From: Lachnoclostridium sp. UBA903
Lineage (GTDB): Bacteria; Bacillota; Clostridia; Lachnospirales; Lachnospiraceae
Reading direction: 5' to 3'
Length of the DNA: 64,000 bases
Assembly: GCA_002294045.1 (NCBI GenBank)
Contig: DBEP01000069.1
Location: 41,371-105,370, forward strand
Shown piece after piece: positions 23,961 through 32,217 of the stretch (the first letter of the stretch is position 1; every line of letters starts with the position of its first letter). Below the pieces are notes generated by a model. The model saw only the letters and a list, made by a program, of their open reading frames with translations. It did not search any database and was not told where the DNA came from. The position numbers and the translations under genes were made by a program.

Positions 23961-25892
23961 ATGGGTAATTTAACGATGACGGTAGGTCAGGCTTTGGTGA
24001 AATTCCTGGATAACCAGTATGTAAGCCTTGACGGAAAGGAAGATAAATTCGTTGACGGCATATTTACGGTTTTCGGACACGGTATTGTCTGCGGCTTAGG
24101 CCAGGCACTGGATGAAAATCCCGGGGAATTAAAGGTATACCAGGGCCGCAATGAGCAGGGGATGGCCCACGCTGCCGCAGGGTTTGCCAAACAGAGCAAC
24201 CGGAGAAGAATTATAGCCTGTGCCTCATCCATCGGACCGGGATCCGCCAATATGGTTACGGCCGTTGCCGATGCAACCGCTAATAATATCCCCCTGCTGG
24301 TATTTACAGGCGATACCTTTTCGACCAGACAGCCGGACCCGGTATTGCAGCAGGTAGAACAATTTCAGGATGCCACGGTTACTACCAGTGACGCATTCCG
24401 TCCCGTGTCCAGGTACTGGGACCGGGTAAGCCGTCCGGAACAGTTAATGACAGCCCTCTTAAATGCCGTGCGGACTCTTACGGACCCTGAAACGGCGGGC
24501 GGTGTATGTATTACATTGCCCCAGGATGTACAGGGGGAGACCTTCTCATTTCCGGACTATTATTTTAAAAAACGTGTCCACAGGATAGTAAGAAGGAATC
24601 CCGACAGCTTTGAAGTTAAGGACGCCGCCGGCCTGGTTCTGAAAAAGAAAAAACCAATGGTAATCGTAGGTGGAGGTGTCAGGTATTCGGAAGCAGGAGA
24701 AGAAGTTCTAAAGTTCTGTGATACCTTTCACATACCTTTTGCAGAAACCCAGTCCGGAAAAAGTGCAATTCCCTCGCCCCATGCCCTGAATCTCGGAGGC
24801 GTAGGCGTAACCGGCAACAGTGCGGCCAATACCATCGCCGCAGAGGCCGATTTAATCATTGGGGTGGGCACCAGATTAACGGACTTTACAACTGGTTCCA
24901 AGGAACTGTTCCGGAATAAAGAGGTGGAATTTGTCCTGATTAACGTATCCAGGTATCATGCTGAAAAACTGGATGGGTACCCTGTGGTGGCCGATGCAAA
25001 AGCAGGGATACAGGCAATTTTCAAAGAACTTGAGAATTCGGGTTATAAAACCGGATATACTGCGGAAATCGAAGAAGCACAGCAGGACTGGAAGAGAGAA
25101 ATGGACTTTCTTACCCGCAACGTATTTGATGATAATTATGAATCCCTTGTAAAAGAAAAGGAACCGGGCATTGAAGAAGAATTTGTGAAGGCTACCGGCG
25201 GCAGGATTACCCAGACGAAAGCCATCGGAATTATCAGGGAACATATTGAAAAAGACGCCATTGTAGTGGGAGCTTCAGGCAGCCTGCCGGGGGACCTGCA
25301 AAGAATGTGGACTACGGAGGTTAAGGACTCCTATCATATGGAATACGGTTATTCCTGTATGGGTTATGAAATAGCGGCGGCCTTCGGAGCTAAACTGGCA
25401 GAGCCCGGCCGGGCCTGTTATGCCATGGTAGGGGACGGGGCTTTTATGATGCTTCATTCCGAAATTGCAACCGCTTTACAGGAAAATAAAAAAATTACGG
25501 TTCTGCTTTTCGACAACTGCGGATTCGGATGTATCAACAATCTTCAGATGGGAAAAGGCATGGGAAGCCTGGCAACTATGTTCCGTTACCGGGACAGCGA
25601 AACAAACAGGCAGGACGGCAGGCTAATCAACACGGATTTTGCCATGATTGGACGGGGATACGGAATGACTGCATATACTGCAAAAACCGATGAAGAACTG
25701 ACGGCTGCCCTGGAAGAAGCAAAACATGTGGACAATTCGGTACTGATTGATATTAAGGTCTTGCCCAAATCCATGACGGGGGATTATGGTTCCTGGTGGC
25801 ATGTGGGAATCGGTGACAGCAAGACCAATCCCAATATTAAAGCGGCTTATGAGGACAGGCAAAAACATCTGGAAAATGCCAGAATGTATTAA
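23961..25892 (+). CDS. iolD: THcHDO hydrolase (TPP-dependent)
   Basis: The 643-residue enzyme hydrolyses 3D-(3,5/4)-trihydroxycyclohexane-1,2-dione, opening the inositol ring to 5-deoxyglucuronate. It has the three-domain layout of thiamine-diphosphate enzymes: an N-terminal PYR domain with NEQGMAHAAAGFAKQ and its activating Glu near residue 62, a central domain, and a PP domain with GDGAFMMLHSEI near 495 followed by the cofactor motif continuing to DNCGFGCINNLQ. Length and order match Bacillus IolD. Ribosome binding site AAGGAGG. The iolE start follows 21 bases after its stop. Confidence 0.92.
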   Translation: MGNLTMTVGQALVKFLDNQYVSLDGKEDKFVDGIFTVFGHGIVCGLGQALDENPGELKVYQGRNEQGMAHAAAGFAKQSNRRRIIACASSIGPGSANMVTAVADATANNIPLLVFTGDTFSTRQPDPVLQQVEQFQDATVTTSDAFRPVSRYWDRVSRPEQLMTALLNAVRTLTDPETAGGVCITLPQDVQGETFSFPDYYFKKRVHRIVRRNPDSFEVKDAAGLVLKKKKPMVIVGGGVRYSEAGEEVLKFCDTFHIPFAETQSGKSAIPSPHALNLGGVGVTGNSAANTIAAEADLIIGVGTRLTDFTTGSKELFRNKEVEFVLINVSRYHAEKLDGYPVVADAKAGIQAIFKELENSGYKTGYTAEIEEAQQDWKREMDFLTRNVFDDNYESLVKEKEPGIEEEFVKATGGRITQTKAIGIIREHIEKDAIVVGASGSLPGDLQRMWTTEVKDSYHMEYGYSCMGYEIAAAFGAKLAEPGRACYAMVGDGAFMMLHSEIATALQENKKITVLLFDNCGFGCINNLQMGKGMGSLATMFRYRDSETNRQDGRLINTDFAMIGRGYGMTAYTAKTDEELTAALEEAKHVDNSVLIDIKVLPKSMTGDYGSWWHVGIGDSKTNPNIKAAYEDRQKHLENARMY

Positions 25893-25913
25893 ATGGAATG
25901 GAGGATTACAGGG

Positions 25914-26810
25914 ATGCTCAACAAAGATAAGATTAAACTTGGAATTGCGCCCATTGGCTGGACAAATGACGATATGCCTGCTTTAGGAGGGGAAAACACG
26001 TTTGAACAGTGTATCAGTGAAATGGCTCTGGCCGGTTTTACCGGATGTGAAGTAGGAAACAAATATCCCAAGGATACAAAAGTGTTAAAAGCCGCTCTGG
26101 ACCTTAGAGGAATGCGAATTGCCAGCAAATGGTTTTCTTCCTATCTGGTGGCGAAGCCGTATGAAGAAACGGAAAAGGAATTTGTAAATGAACTGGGGTA
26201 TCTTAAGGCTCTTGGTGCAAACCGTATCAATGTTTCGGAGCAAAGCTACTCCGTCCAGGGTAATGAAGCCCTGTCCATATTCGATAACAAGGTATATTTT
26301 ACGGATGAGGAATGGGATAAACTCTGTGACGGATTAAATAAACTGGGTAAGCTGGCGGCATCAGACGGATTTAAATTATGCTTCCATCATCACATGGGCA
26401 CAGGCGTCCAGACAATAGCGGAAACGGAACGCCTTATGGATAATACGGATAAAAACTATGTATTTCTATGCTATGATACGGGGCACTTTACCTTTTCCGG
26501 CGAAGATCCCCTCTGCATACTGAAAAAATATCCGGAGAGAATCGGCCATGTACATTTAAAGGATGTCCGGGAGGATGTTCTGAAAAGAGCTACGGAGGGG
26601 AAATGGTCTTTCTTAAGGTCCGTAAGAGAGGGTACCTTTACCGTTCCGGGAGACGGCTGTGTGGATTTTGAATCCGTATTTGCGGAACTTGAGAACTCCG
26701 GTTACGAAGGCTGGCTGCTGGTGGAAGCCGAACAGGATCCGGCAAAGGCAAATCCCTTTCAATATGCAAAAATGGCACGGGACTATATCAGGAAAATGAT
26801 AAACATATAA
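25914..26810 (+). CDS. iolE: Inosose dehydratase
   Basis: The 298-residue xylose-isomerase-like TIM barrel dehydrates scyllo-inosose to the diketone used by IolD. Recognisable parts are the N-terminal LGIAPIGWTNDDMP, typical of IolE, and the metal-binding positions in FHHHMGTGVQT near residue 155, CYDTGH near 185 and HVHLKDVR near 210. ATG 25914 follows GGAGG by ten bases. An ATG directly at the iolD stop (25893) lacks a site. Confidence 0.9.
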   Translation: MLNKDKIKLGIAPIGWTNDDMPALGGENTFEQCISEMALAGFTGCEVGNKYPKDTKVLKAALDLRGMRIASKWFSSYLVAKPYEETEKEFVNELGYLKALGANRINVSEQSYSVQGNEALSIFDNKVYFTDEEWDKLCDGLNKLGKLAASDGFKLCFHHHMGTGVQTIAETERLMDNTDKNYVFLCYDTGHFTFSGEDPLCILKKYPERIGHVHLKDVREDVLKRATEGKWSFLRSVREGTFTVPGDGCVDFESVFAELENSGYEGWLLVEAEQDPAKANPFQYAKMARDYIRKMINI

Positions 26811-26832
26811 TACAGAAAGGAATGGTGGAACA

Positions 26833-28335
26833 ATGGAAAAATTAAAATATTTTGCAGGGGGACAGTATATAGAATCCAAAACGGATAAATTTAGTGAAGT
26901 ATATAATCCAAGTACGGGAGAAGTTACGGCACTGGTGCCTAACTGTACGTCCAATGAAGTGGAGGATGTCATAGGAATTGCAAAAAGAGCCTATGAAAGC
27001 TGGTCAAAAGTCCCGGTCGTAAAACGTGTCCAGGTTCTTTACAAACTGCGGCAGTTAATTGAAGAGCACATAGAGGAGCTGACCTATCTGGTAGCCCAGG
27101 AGCACGGGAAAGTATGGGAAGAGGCCATGGGAGACGTGTTAAAAGCCAAGGAAGGGACGGAGCTGGCCTGCCAGGCACCCAGTCTGATTATGGGAGAGTC
27201 CTTAATGAATGCCTCCTCCGGCTTTGATACCGTATTATACAGGGAATCCCTGGGAGTATTTGCCGGTATCGTGCCTTTTAATTTCCCGGCCATGATTCCA
27301 ATGGGCTGGATGTCACCCATGTGTATTGCGGCGGGTAATACCATAGTTTTAAAAGTCTCCAGTTCCACACCCAGAACTGCACTTCGTTTTGCCGAACTAT
27401 ATAAAGAAGCCGGCCTGCCGGACGGTGTTTTGAATATTGTAACCTGCAGCAGAAGGGAAGCCGAAATCTTTTTAACCCATCCGGATATTAAAGGTATCTC
27501 CTTTGTGGGAACCACAGCGGTGGGCAAGCATATTTATTCCGTGGCGGCCGCTCATGGCAAGAGGGTGCAGGCTTTATGCGAGGCCAAGAACCATGCCCTG
27601 GTAATGAGCGATGCGGCCATTGACCGTACGGCAGCAGGCATTATCAATTCTGCTTTTGGCTGCGCAGGAGAACGCTGTATGGCGCTGCCGGTAGTCGCGG
27701 CGGAAGAGGAAATTGCTGATGCCCTGGTTTCAAAGCTGGTGGAGCTGGCTAAAGGGTTAAAAGTAGGTCCTGCATATGACAAAACATCAACTCTGGGTCC
27801 GGTTGTCAACTTAAAGCATAAGGAAAGTATCTTAAACTGGATTCAGAAAGGAATAGAAGAAGGAGCCAGACCGGTGCTGGACGGCAGGAATGTCAAAGTT
27901 GAAAACTTTGAAAACGGCTACTATTTAGGCCCCACCATCTTTGATTATGTTACGGAAGATATGACGATAGGAGCTTCCGAGATCTTCGGCCCCGTATTAT
28001 GCGTAAAAAGGGTGAAAGATTTTGAAGAAGGGCTGGCCGTAATGAACCGTAATCCGTTTGCCAATGGCTCCGTTATCTATACCCAGAACGGTTATTTTGC
28101 AAGGGAGTTTTCGGTCAGAACTCATGGCGGCATGGTAGGGGTAAATGTGGGAATTCCCGTACCTGTCGGTGTATTTCCGTTTTCCGGACATAAGGATTCC
28201 TTCTTCGGAGACCTTCATTGTCTAGGCAAGGACGGTATTAAATTCTACACGGAAAGCAAATGTGTAACCACCCGTTGGTTTGACGAGGAAGAAAAGAAGA
28301 ATACAAAGGTAAATACCTGGGATGGTACCATTTAA
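26833..28335 (+). CDS. iolA: Methylmalonate-semialdehyde dehydrogenase (acylating)
   Basis: The 500-residue aldehyde dehydrogenase converts malonate semialdehyde, released by IolJ, to acetyl-CoA and CO2 with NAD and CoA. Features are the PFNFPAMIPMGWM nucleotide-binding segment near residue 150, the NAD contact GTTAVGKHIY near 225, and the catalytic cysteine in FGCAGERCMA near 278, the variant diagnostic of MmsA/IolA rather than other ALDHs. It ends the operon. No inositol transporter (iolT) or canonical iolR occurs in the window. Confidence 0.9.
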   Translation: MEKLKYFAGGQYIESKTDKFSEVYNPSTGEVTALVPNCTSNEVEDVIGIAKRAYESWSKVPVVKRVQVLYKLRQLIEEHIEELTYLVAQEHGKVWEEAMGDVLKAKEGTELACQAPSLIMGESLMNASSGFDTVLYRESLGVFAGIVPFNFPAMIPMGWMSPMCIAAGNTIVLKVSSSTPRTALRFAELYKEAGLPDGVLNIVTCSRREAEIFLTHPDIKGISFVGTTAVGKHIYSVAAAHGKRVQALCEAKNHALVMSDAAIDRTAAGIINSAFGCAGERCMALPVVAAEEEIADALVSKLVELAKGLKVGPAYDKTSTLGPVVNLKHKESILNWIQKGIEEGARPVLDGRNVKVENFENGYYLGPTIFDYVTEDMTIGASEIFGPVLCVKRVKDFEEGLAVMNRNPFANGSVIYTQNGYFAREFSVRTHGGMVGVNVGIPVPVGVFPFSGHKDSFFGDLHCLGKDGIKFYTESKCVTTRWFDEEEKKNTKVNTWDGTI

Positions 28336-28499
28336 TCCGGTACCTTGAAGAAGGGGCTGTTTCAAAACTAATTAATCAGTGGAGAAGCAGCTCCTTATAG
28401 AGCCGTGCCTTTTCTAACAAGTACAATAATTCCTTATCTCAACTATTATAATACCGACGATGAAATTGGAATTATATTACAAAAACATATGATACGAAT

Positions 28500-28544
28500 G
28501 CAAGCAGCCCTGCCCGGCCACAAGAAAATGGCAGGACTGCTTGC
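28500..28544. terminator. Bidirectional terminator hairpin after iolA
   Basis: GCAAGCAGCCCTGCC and GGCAGGACTGCTTGC pair over 15 positions with one mismatch, between the convergent iolA and toroid-protein genes. The plus side continues into ATTTATATTCTTTCC, a weak U-rich tract. An earlier imperfect hairpin (AAGGGGCTGTTTC with GAAGCAGCTCCTT) lies at about 28352-28395. Confidence 0.55.
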
Positions 28545-28567
28545 CATTTATATTCTTTCCATTATGC

Positions 28568-29443
28568 TCATAATGAACAAGACAGCCATATCGGAAATAA
28601 TGTTGAAATCCATTCCGATGCTTTACGTCTGGTTTCAAAGCCGATGTAACCTTTATAGCTGTAAAGGTAATCTATTTTCCACTGGTCTGTTGCTATTTGT
28701 TTTTCCAGAAGGAGACGTAATAAAGGGGCGCTGTTTTTTTCCGCCGTTAACCGCCTTTTCCCAAGGATATAGGTTAAATCAGTAAGAGAGAGAGCATAGC
28801 TTTGCGGAATCATTATGTCTGTAATATGCGGACTGATGGGTTTGCCATCCGATAACCGCTGAAACATTTTATGACGAAGCATATAGCCTATCCCTTGCAT
28901 AAGAAGATTTTCCACTTCCTGATTTTCGTATTTGACATACTCCGAATAGGTTACAAGTGCTCGTACTGTTTTACCGATACCAATATAACAAGGCGTTTTT
29001 CCAAGACAGCCGCCATGTTTGCAAATACCCTTGTGAGGCCATGAAGTGGTTTCATTACGCTCAAAAAGCTGATAATGTTTTATCCAGCTTATAGCTGCCT
29101 GTGCTTCTTTACTGGCAGCAAGACCAAGGCGACAATAGACTTCAAGCAGCATTGCATTGTAGCAGGGGACAATTTCTTTTATCCCACCTAAACATGAAAA
29201 TCCTTCTGACGTGGCAATGTTTCGGTTGATATAATTTATCAACTTTTGAGTGTAGGACAATTTTTCAATGTGTGGAATTTCACTCAATCCCATAACCCGA
29301 AATACAGCAAACAAAGGGTTATCCACAAAATCTCCGGTGAGCTTGCCGACCAGTTCTGATTCACTTAACAGACGGAAAATTTCACTATCATTCAAATGAT
29401 TATTTTTCTCAAAAGCAATCCTTAAGGCTAATGCAGTTTCCAT
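28568..29443 (-). CDS. Predicted alpha/alpha-toroid (terpenoid-cyclase fold) protein
   Basis: The 291-residue protein is predominantly helical. Its helix repeats and the central segment ETTSWPHKGICKHGGCLGK, then TPCYIGIGKTVRALVTY, recall prenyltransferase and squalene-cyclase toroids annotated only as hypothetical proteins in clostridia. Cys and His residues near 145-155 could bind zinc. No signal peptide is seen. It is the last gene of a PadR-DUF2812 operon, 11 bases after the DUF2812 gene. Function is unknown; the fold call is tentative. Confidence 0.4.
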   Translation of the reverse strand: METALALRIAFEKNNHLNDSEIFRLLSESELVGKLTGDFVDNPLFAVFRVMGLSEIPHIEKLSYTQKLINYINRNIATSEGFSCLGGIKEIVPCYNAMLLEVYCRLGLAASKEAQAAISWIKHYQLFERNETTSWPHKGICKHGGCLGKTPCYIGIGKTVRALVTYSEYVKYENQEVENLLMQGIGYMLRHKMFQRLSDGKPISPHITDIMIPQSYALSLTDLTYILGKRRLTAEKNSAPLLRLLLEKQIATDQWKIDYLYSYKGYIGFETRRKASEWISTLFPIWLSCSL

Positions 29444-29454
29444 TTTATACCCCC

Positions 29455-30861
29455 TTAGAAATAAACGCGCAGTTTTTCAACTATAATGGCAATCTGCTCT
29501 GACGTTGGAATCTCATCAAAATTAATGTAAACAATCCGATTGCCCCAACAGAGGATGTATTCATTCATTGCCTCATCCTGACGATACAGCTGATAGACCG
29601 CATCGGCCTGCCACGCGGGGGCATCCGTCTTCCGGAAGTATCTTTTATACTGTTCCGGCAAATCCCGTTCATAGTTATACCGGTCTAAATAATCATTCAG
29701 ACAGAGGTCAAACAATGCGGGAAGCTTAACTTTCACAATCTCATATCTTAGTTCGGGAGCAAGCTGTCCGTCGGGGAAAGATTTTTGTATTGCGTTGTAT
29801 TGAACCAGAAGGAAGGATTCTCTCGCTGTCCATTCATAGGAATAGTGGTCATAATCCACATCCTGTAAATCTTCGACTTTTAAAGGCAGCGGGTCGTAAT
29901 AAATGTCCCAGGTATGGGTGCTGCCGTTCGGCAGAGTGGTGGTATAGGTTTCATCCGGCTCTTTGCCGAACCAACCGGCATTCACTCCCCGGACAATGCC
30001 CCAAACCATTGCGCCAGTCAGAACCAAGGACAGAATTATACAGGAGACCATAGTGATAGTGAAATTAACCCTTCTGGAAACCTTTGTCCGTTTAAGAACA
30101 TTCTTGATAATAAATACCATGGCAATTAAAACTGTTACATTTACGATTCCTAAAATTCCGCCCCAGCCCAAGTGTTGTGTTGACATGTAAAACACGGCCA
30201 GAACGATTGCAATTGCTGTCAGAAGCCACATGAAACAGGATACTTTCTTATAACCTCCACTGCTTTCAATGCAGGTTCCTCCCATGCTGACAGCTTTTTT
30301 GGATTTTAGGTACCAGACTGCATAGCCAATTAAAGGTGTCAGCATTTGAATGGCAAGGATAATCCAAACCACCGCCAAAAGAGCCATGCCGTTTGATAAC
30401 TGGTAAACCGGAGCATCAGAAATTGCGTGGAGTTGAATAATTAGCTGCAATAAGGACAACAGCAGTATCAGCCCACTGCCCGGCAGGAAATTTTTCATCA
30501 TAGCCCTGTGAATGGCTTTCAGCTTAACTGATTCCTCTGTTTCAATAGGAGTTGGATTTTCCTGTTCTGTACAGAAAATCTGCATCTGTGCCCACTCTGT
30601 TACCAGTTTCCAACCGGCGTCCTTGCAGTATTCATGGAAGGTCTTCTGATTCTCCGTGGGATAAGGATTAAACTCCGAAGCCTCGGAGAAGTAAGCCACC
30701 GCATAGGTCAGTTTCCGTGGTTCTGTTTTATAATATTCCCAATAAAATCGGGTGATTTTGTGAAGCTGCCAACCCCGCGCAGCCATCCTTTCAAGATGCC
30801 TTTCAATACCTGTATAGTCATAGAACAGAAACTGTTCAAATCTACGCTTTATAGCTTTCAT
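29455..30861 (-). CDS. DUF2812 membrane protein
   Basis: The 468-residue product starts with the DUF2812 domain (KRRFEQFLFYDYTGIERHLE, then RGWQLHKITRFYWEYYKTEP). It then has about five to six membrane helices between residues 125 and 290 and a C-terminal extracytoplasmic domain of about 170 residues. DUF2812 proteins are commonly encoded next to a PadR regulator and are thought to be envelope proteins. The start overlaps the end of padR by 20 bases, implying coupling. Function is unknown. Confidence 0.75.
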   Translation of the reverse strand: MKAIKRRFEQFLFYDYTGIERHLERMAARGWQLHKITRFYWEYYKTEPRKLTYAVAYFSEASEFNPYPTENQKTFHEYCKDAGWKLVTEWAQMQIFCTEQENPTPIETEESVKLKAIHRAMMKNFLPGSGLILLLSLLQLIIQLHAISDAPVYQLSNGMALLAVVWIILAIQMLTPLIGYAVWYLKSKKAVSMGGTCIESSGGYKKVSCFMWLLTAIAIVLAVFYMSTQHLGWGGILGIVNVTVLIAMVFIIKNVLKRTKVSRRVNFTITMVSCIILSLVLTGAMVWGIVRGVNAGWFGKEPDETYTTTLPNGSTHTWDIYYDPLPLKVEDLQDVDYDHYSYEWTARESFLLVQYNAIQKSFPDGQLAPELRYEIVKVKLPALFDLCLNDYLDRYNYERDLPEQYKRYFRKTDAPAWQADAVYQLYRQDEAMNEYILCWGNRIVYINFDEIPTSEQIAIIVEKLRVYF

Positions 30862-31186
30862 CAGAGCTGCCTCCTTTATTTAACACATATTGCCCATAGT
30901 CAGCCGTCAACGTTACCAAACGCTGATACTCCGTCTCAAGCGCCTGCATGCCTTTCTCGGTAATCAAATAACTGCGCCTGCGGCCTTCGACCTTCGTTTC
31001 GCAAATCATGTCTGCTTTTACAAAACTTTCCAGCAGATTATAGAGAGTACCGGGGCCGACAGAAACCCGTTCATTGGTCATGGTATGAACCTTTTCCATA
31101 ATGTCCATGCCATAGCATTCCGATTGTAAACAGAGCAGAATGTAAAACATTTGTTCGGTCAATGTTTGGAATTTTTCTCTTGGCAC
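30842..31186 (-). CDS. PadR family transcriptional regulator
   Basis: The 114-residue protein is a PadR winged-helix repressor: the helix-turn-helix region with YGMDIMEKVHTMTNERVSVG, then GTLYNLLESFVKADMI, and the wing VEGRRRSYLITEKG, followed by a C-terminal dimerisation helix. GTG 31186 has AAAGGAG eight bases upstream; the longer reading begins inside that site. It probably represses its own operon through the two TTATCGAATATCGTTAAT sites upstream. The inducing signal for such regulators is often a membrane-active or phenolic compound. Confidence 0.88.
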   Translation of the reverse strand: MPREKFQTLTEQMFYILLCLQSECYGMDIMEKVHTMTNERVSVGPGTLYNLLESFVKADMICETKVEGRRRSYLITEKGMQALETEYQRLVTLTADYGQYVLNKGGSSDESYKA

Positions 31187-31207
31187 ATCCGGAGCTCCTT
31201 TCACGCA

Positions 31208-31263
31208 TTATCGAATATCGTTAATTCTCTTTACAGTATATTATCGAATATCGTTAATGTCAA
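31208..31263 (-). promoter_or_regulatory. padR promoter with two identical operators
   Basis: On the minus strand TTGACA (31258-31263) and TATACT (31235-31240) are 17 bp apart. The 18-bp sequence TTATCGAATATCGTTAAT occurs identically at 31241-31258, filling the spacer, and at 31208-31225, just after the start of transcription, 33 bp apart. This is the layout of an autorepressed promoter. The binding protein is presumably the PadR product. Confidence 0.75.
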
Positions 31264-31303
31264 TAGAAAAATAGGGCTGTTGCAAAATACTTAATTTACT
31301 GGG

Positions 31304-31498
31304 TCACTTGTCATGATTGTCACCATCCCGAACCATAAGGTGTAAAAGATTGGAGGGTAAGGTGTTCTTTCCGTCATAAGTGCCAGAAACGGAATATTCT
31401 GTTCTGTCGATTTCTCGTTTCAATTTCACTTGCGGCAGTTCTTGAGAAAACGGAACCTTTACAACGATATTCCCATCTTTGTTACGTTTTCTTTCCAT
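31304..31498 (-). CDS. TnpW-like transposon-encoded small protein
   Basis: The 64-residue protein resembles the TnpW family, small proteins carried by clostridial conjugative and mobilisable transposons: a basic N-terminus (MERKRNKDGNIVVKVPFSQE), then TEYSVSGTYDGKNTLPSNLLHLM. ATG 31498 follows AAGGAG. No recombinase or relaxase is nearby, so this is probably a leftover of an excised or decayed element. Confidence 0.55.
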   Translation of the reverse strand: MERKRNKDGNIVVKVPFSQELPQVKLKREIDRTEYSVSGTYDGKNTLPSNLLHLMVRDGDNHDK

Positions 31499-31564
31499 TG
31501 GCAATCTCCTTGCCCCACCTCGAACTTAGCCCGATATTGTAGGCTACTGAAAAGTGTAATAAGT

Positions 31565-32011
31565 TTATAAGCTTTTACTTAAATAAACCATATCTACCAA
31601 TTGAACACCATCTTCAAGAATTGGGTGGTTGTAGTTGTTTGTGAAAAAGTCCTTAATCCTATGAGAAGTCCTAAAACCGTTTTTCTGGTAAAACTGTAAT
31701 ATCCATGGAATGTCACCTGTTCCTACAAGCATGGTTGTATACTTGCCCTTGTAATGCGAAAATATGTGGTTTAAAAGTTTGCTTCCATACCCTTTGCTAT
31801 GCCATTTTTCATAAGTGGCTATATTTTTTAGTTCACAAACATCATCGCTTTCCTGCGTAACTACGCAAACACTTTTTAAATCGTCATCATATAATGCAAA
31901 CATTTCTCCGCGATATAAGTATTTCTCTATCATTTTTAATTCTTCATCTGCAAGAAGGAGAAGATCCATAAAATTCATTTTGTTATTATCTTCAATTTTA
32001 GTTATTTTCAT
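31565..32011 (-). CDS. GNAT family N-acetyltransferase
   Basis: The 148-residue protein has the acetyl-CoA-binding signature of GNAT enzymes (YEKWHSKGYGSKLLNHIF near residue 75, matching the Q/R-x-x-G-x-G/A loop) and a C-terminal FYQKNGFRTSHRI strand-helix. ATG 32011 follows GGAGGGT. The acceptor substrate cannot be read from the sequence. It stands alone between two other minus-strand genes. Confidence 0.82.
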   Translation of the reverse strand: MKITKIEDNNKMNFMDLLLLADEELKMIEKYLYRGEMFALYDDDLKSVCVVTQESDDVCELKNIATYEKWHSKGYGSKLLNHIFSHYKGKYTTMLVGTGDIPWILQFYQKNGFRTSHRIKDFFTNNYNHPILEDGVQLVDMVYLSKSL

Positions 32012-32083
32012 TTTACCCTCCACAACTTTATTAGCTTTATTATATCACTATTATTTCTATTGAGTGAACATGGACTTTTATAA

Positions 32084-32124
32084 AAAACAAGCGTATCATC
32101 CACCCGGAACGATACGCTTGTTTT
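32084..32124. terminator. Intrinsic terminator, bidirectional
   Basis: AAAACAAGCGTATC (32084-32097) and GATACGCTTGTTTT (32111-32124) pair perfectly over 14 bases, with A and T tracts at the ends. It terminates the minus-strand amidotransferase-like gene at 32218 and insulates the GNAT gene. Confidence 0.85.
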
Positions 32125-32217
32125 AGACATTTTACTTGGCAGTCGCCCATAAACAATATAGTTTTCTTATACTGTCTTATGCAGGACTACCGTTCGTTGG
32201 TCATTTTGTGGAGCTGG

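Noticed and set aside
28405..28785. 126-codon plus-strand frame after iolA
   Set aside because: It overlaps the terminator hairpin and the minus-strand toroid gene and has no ribosome binding site.
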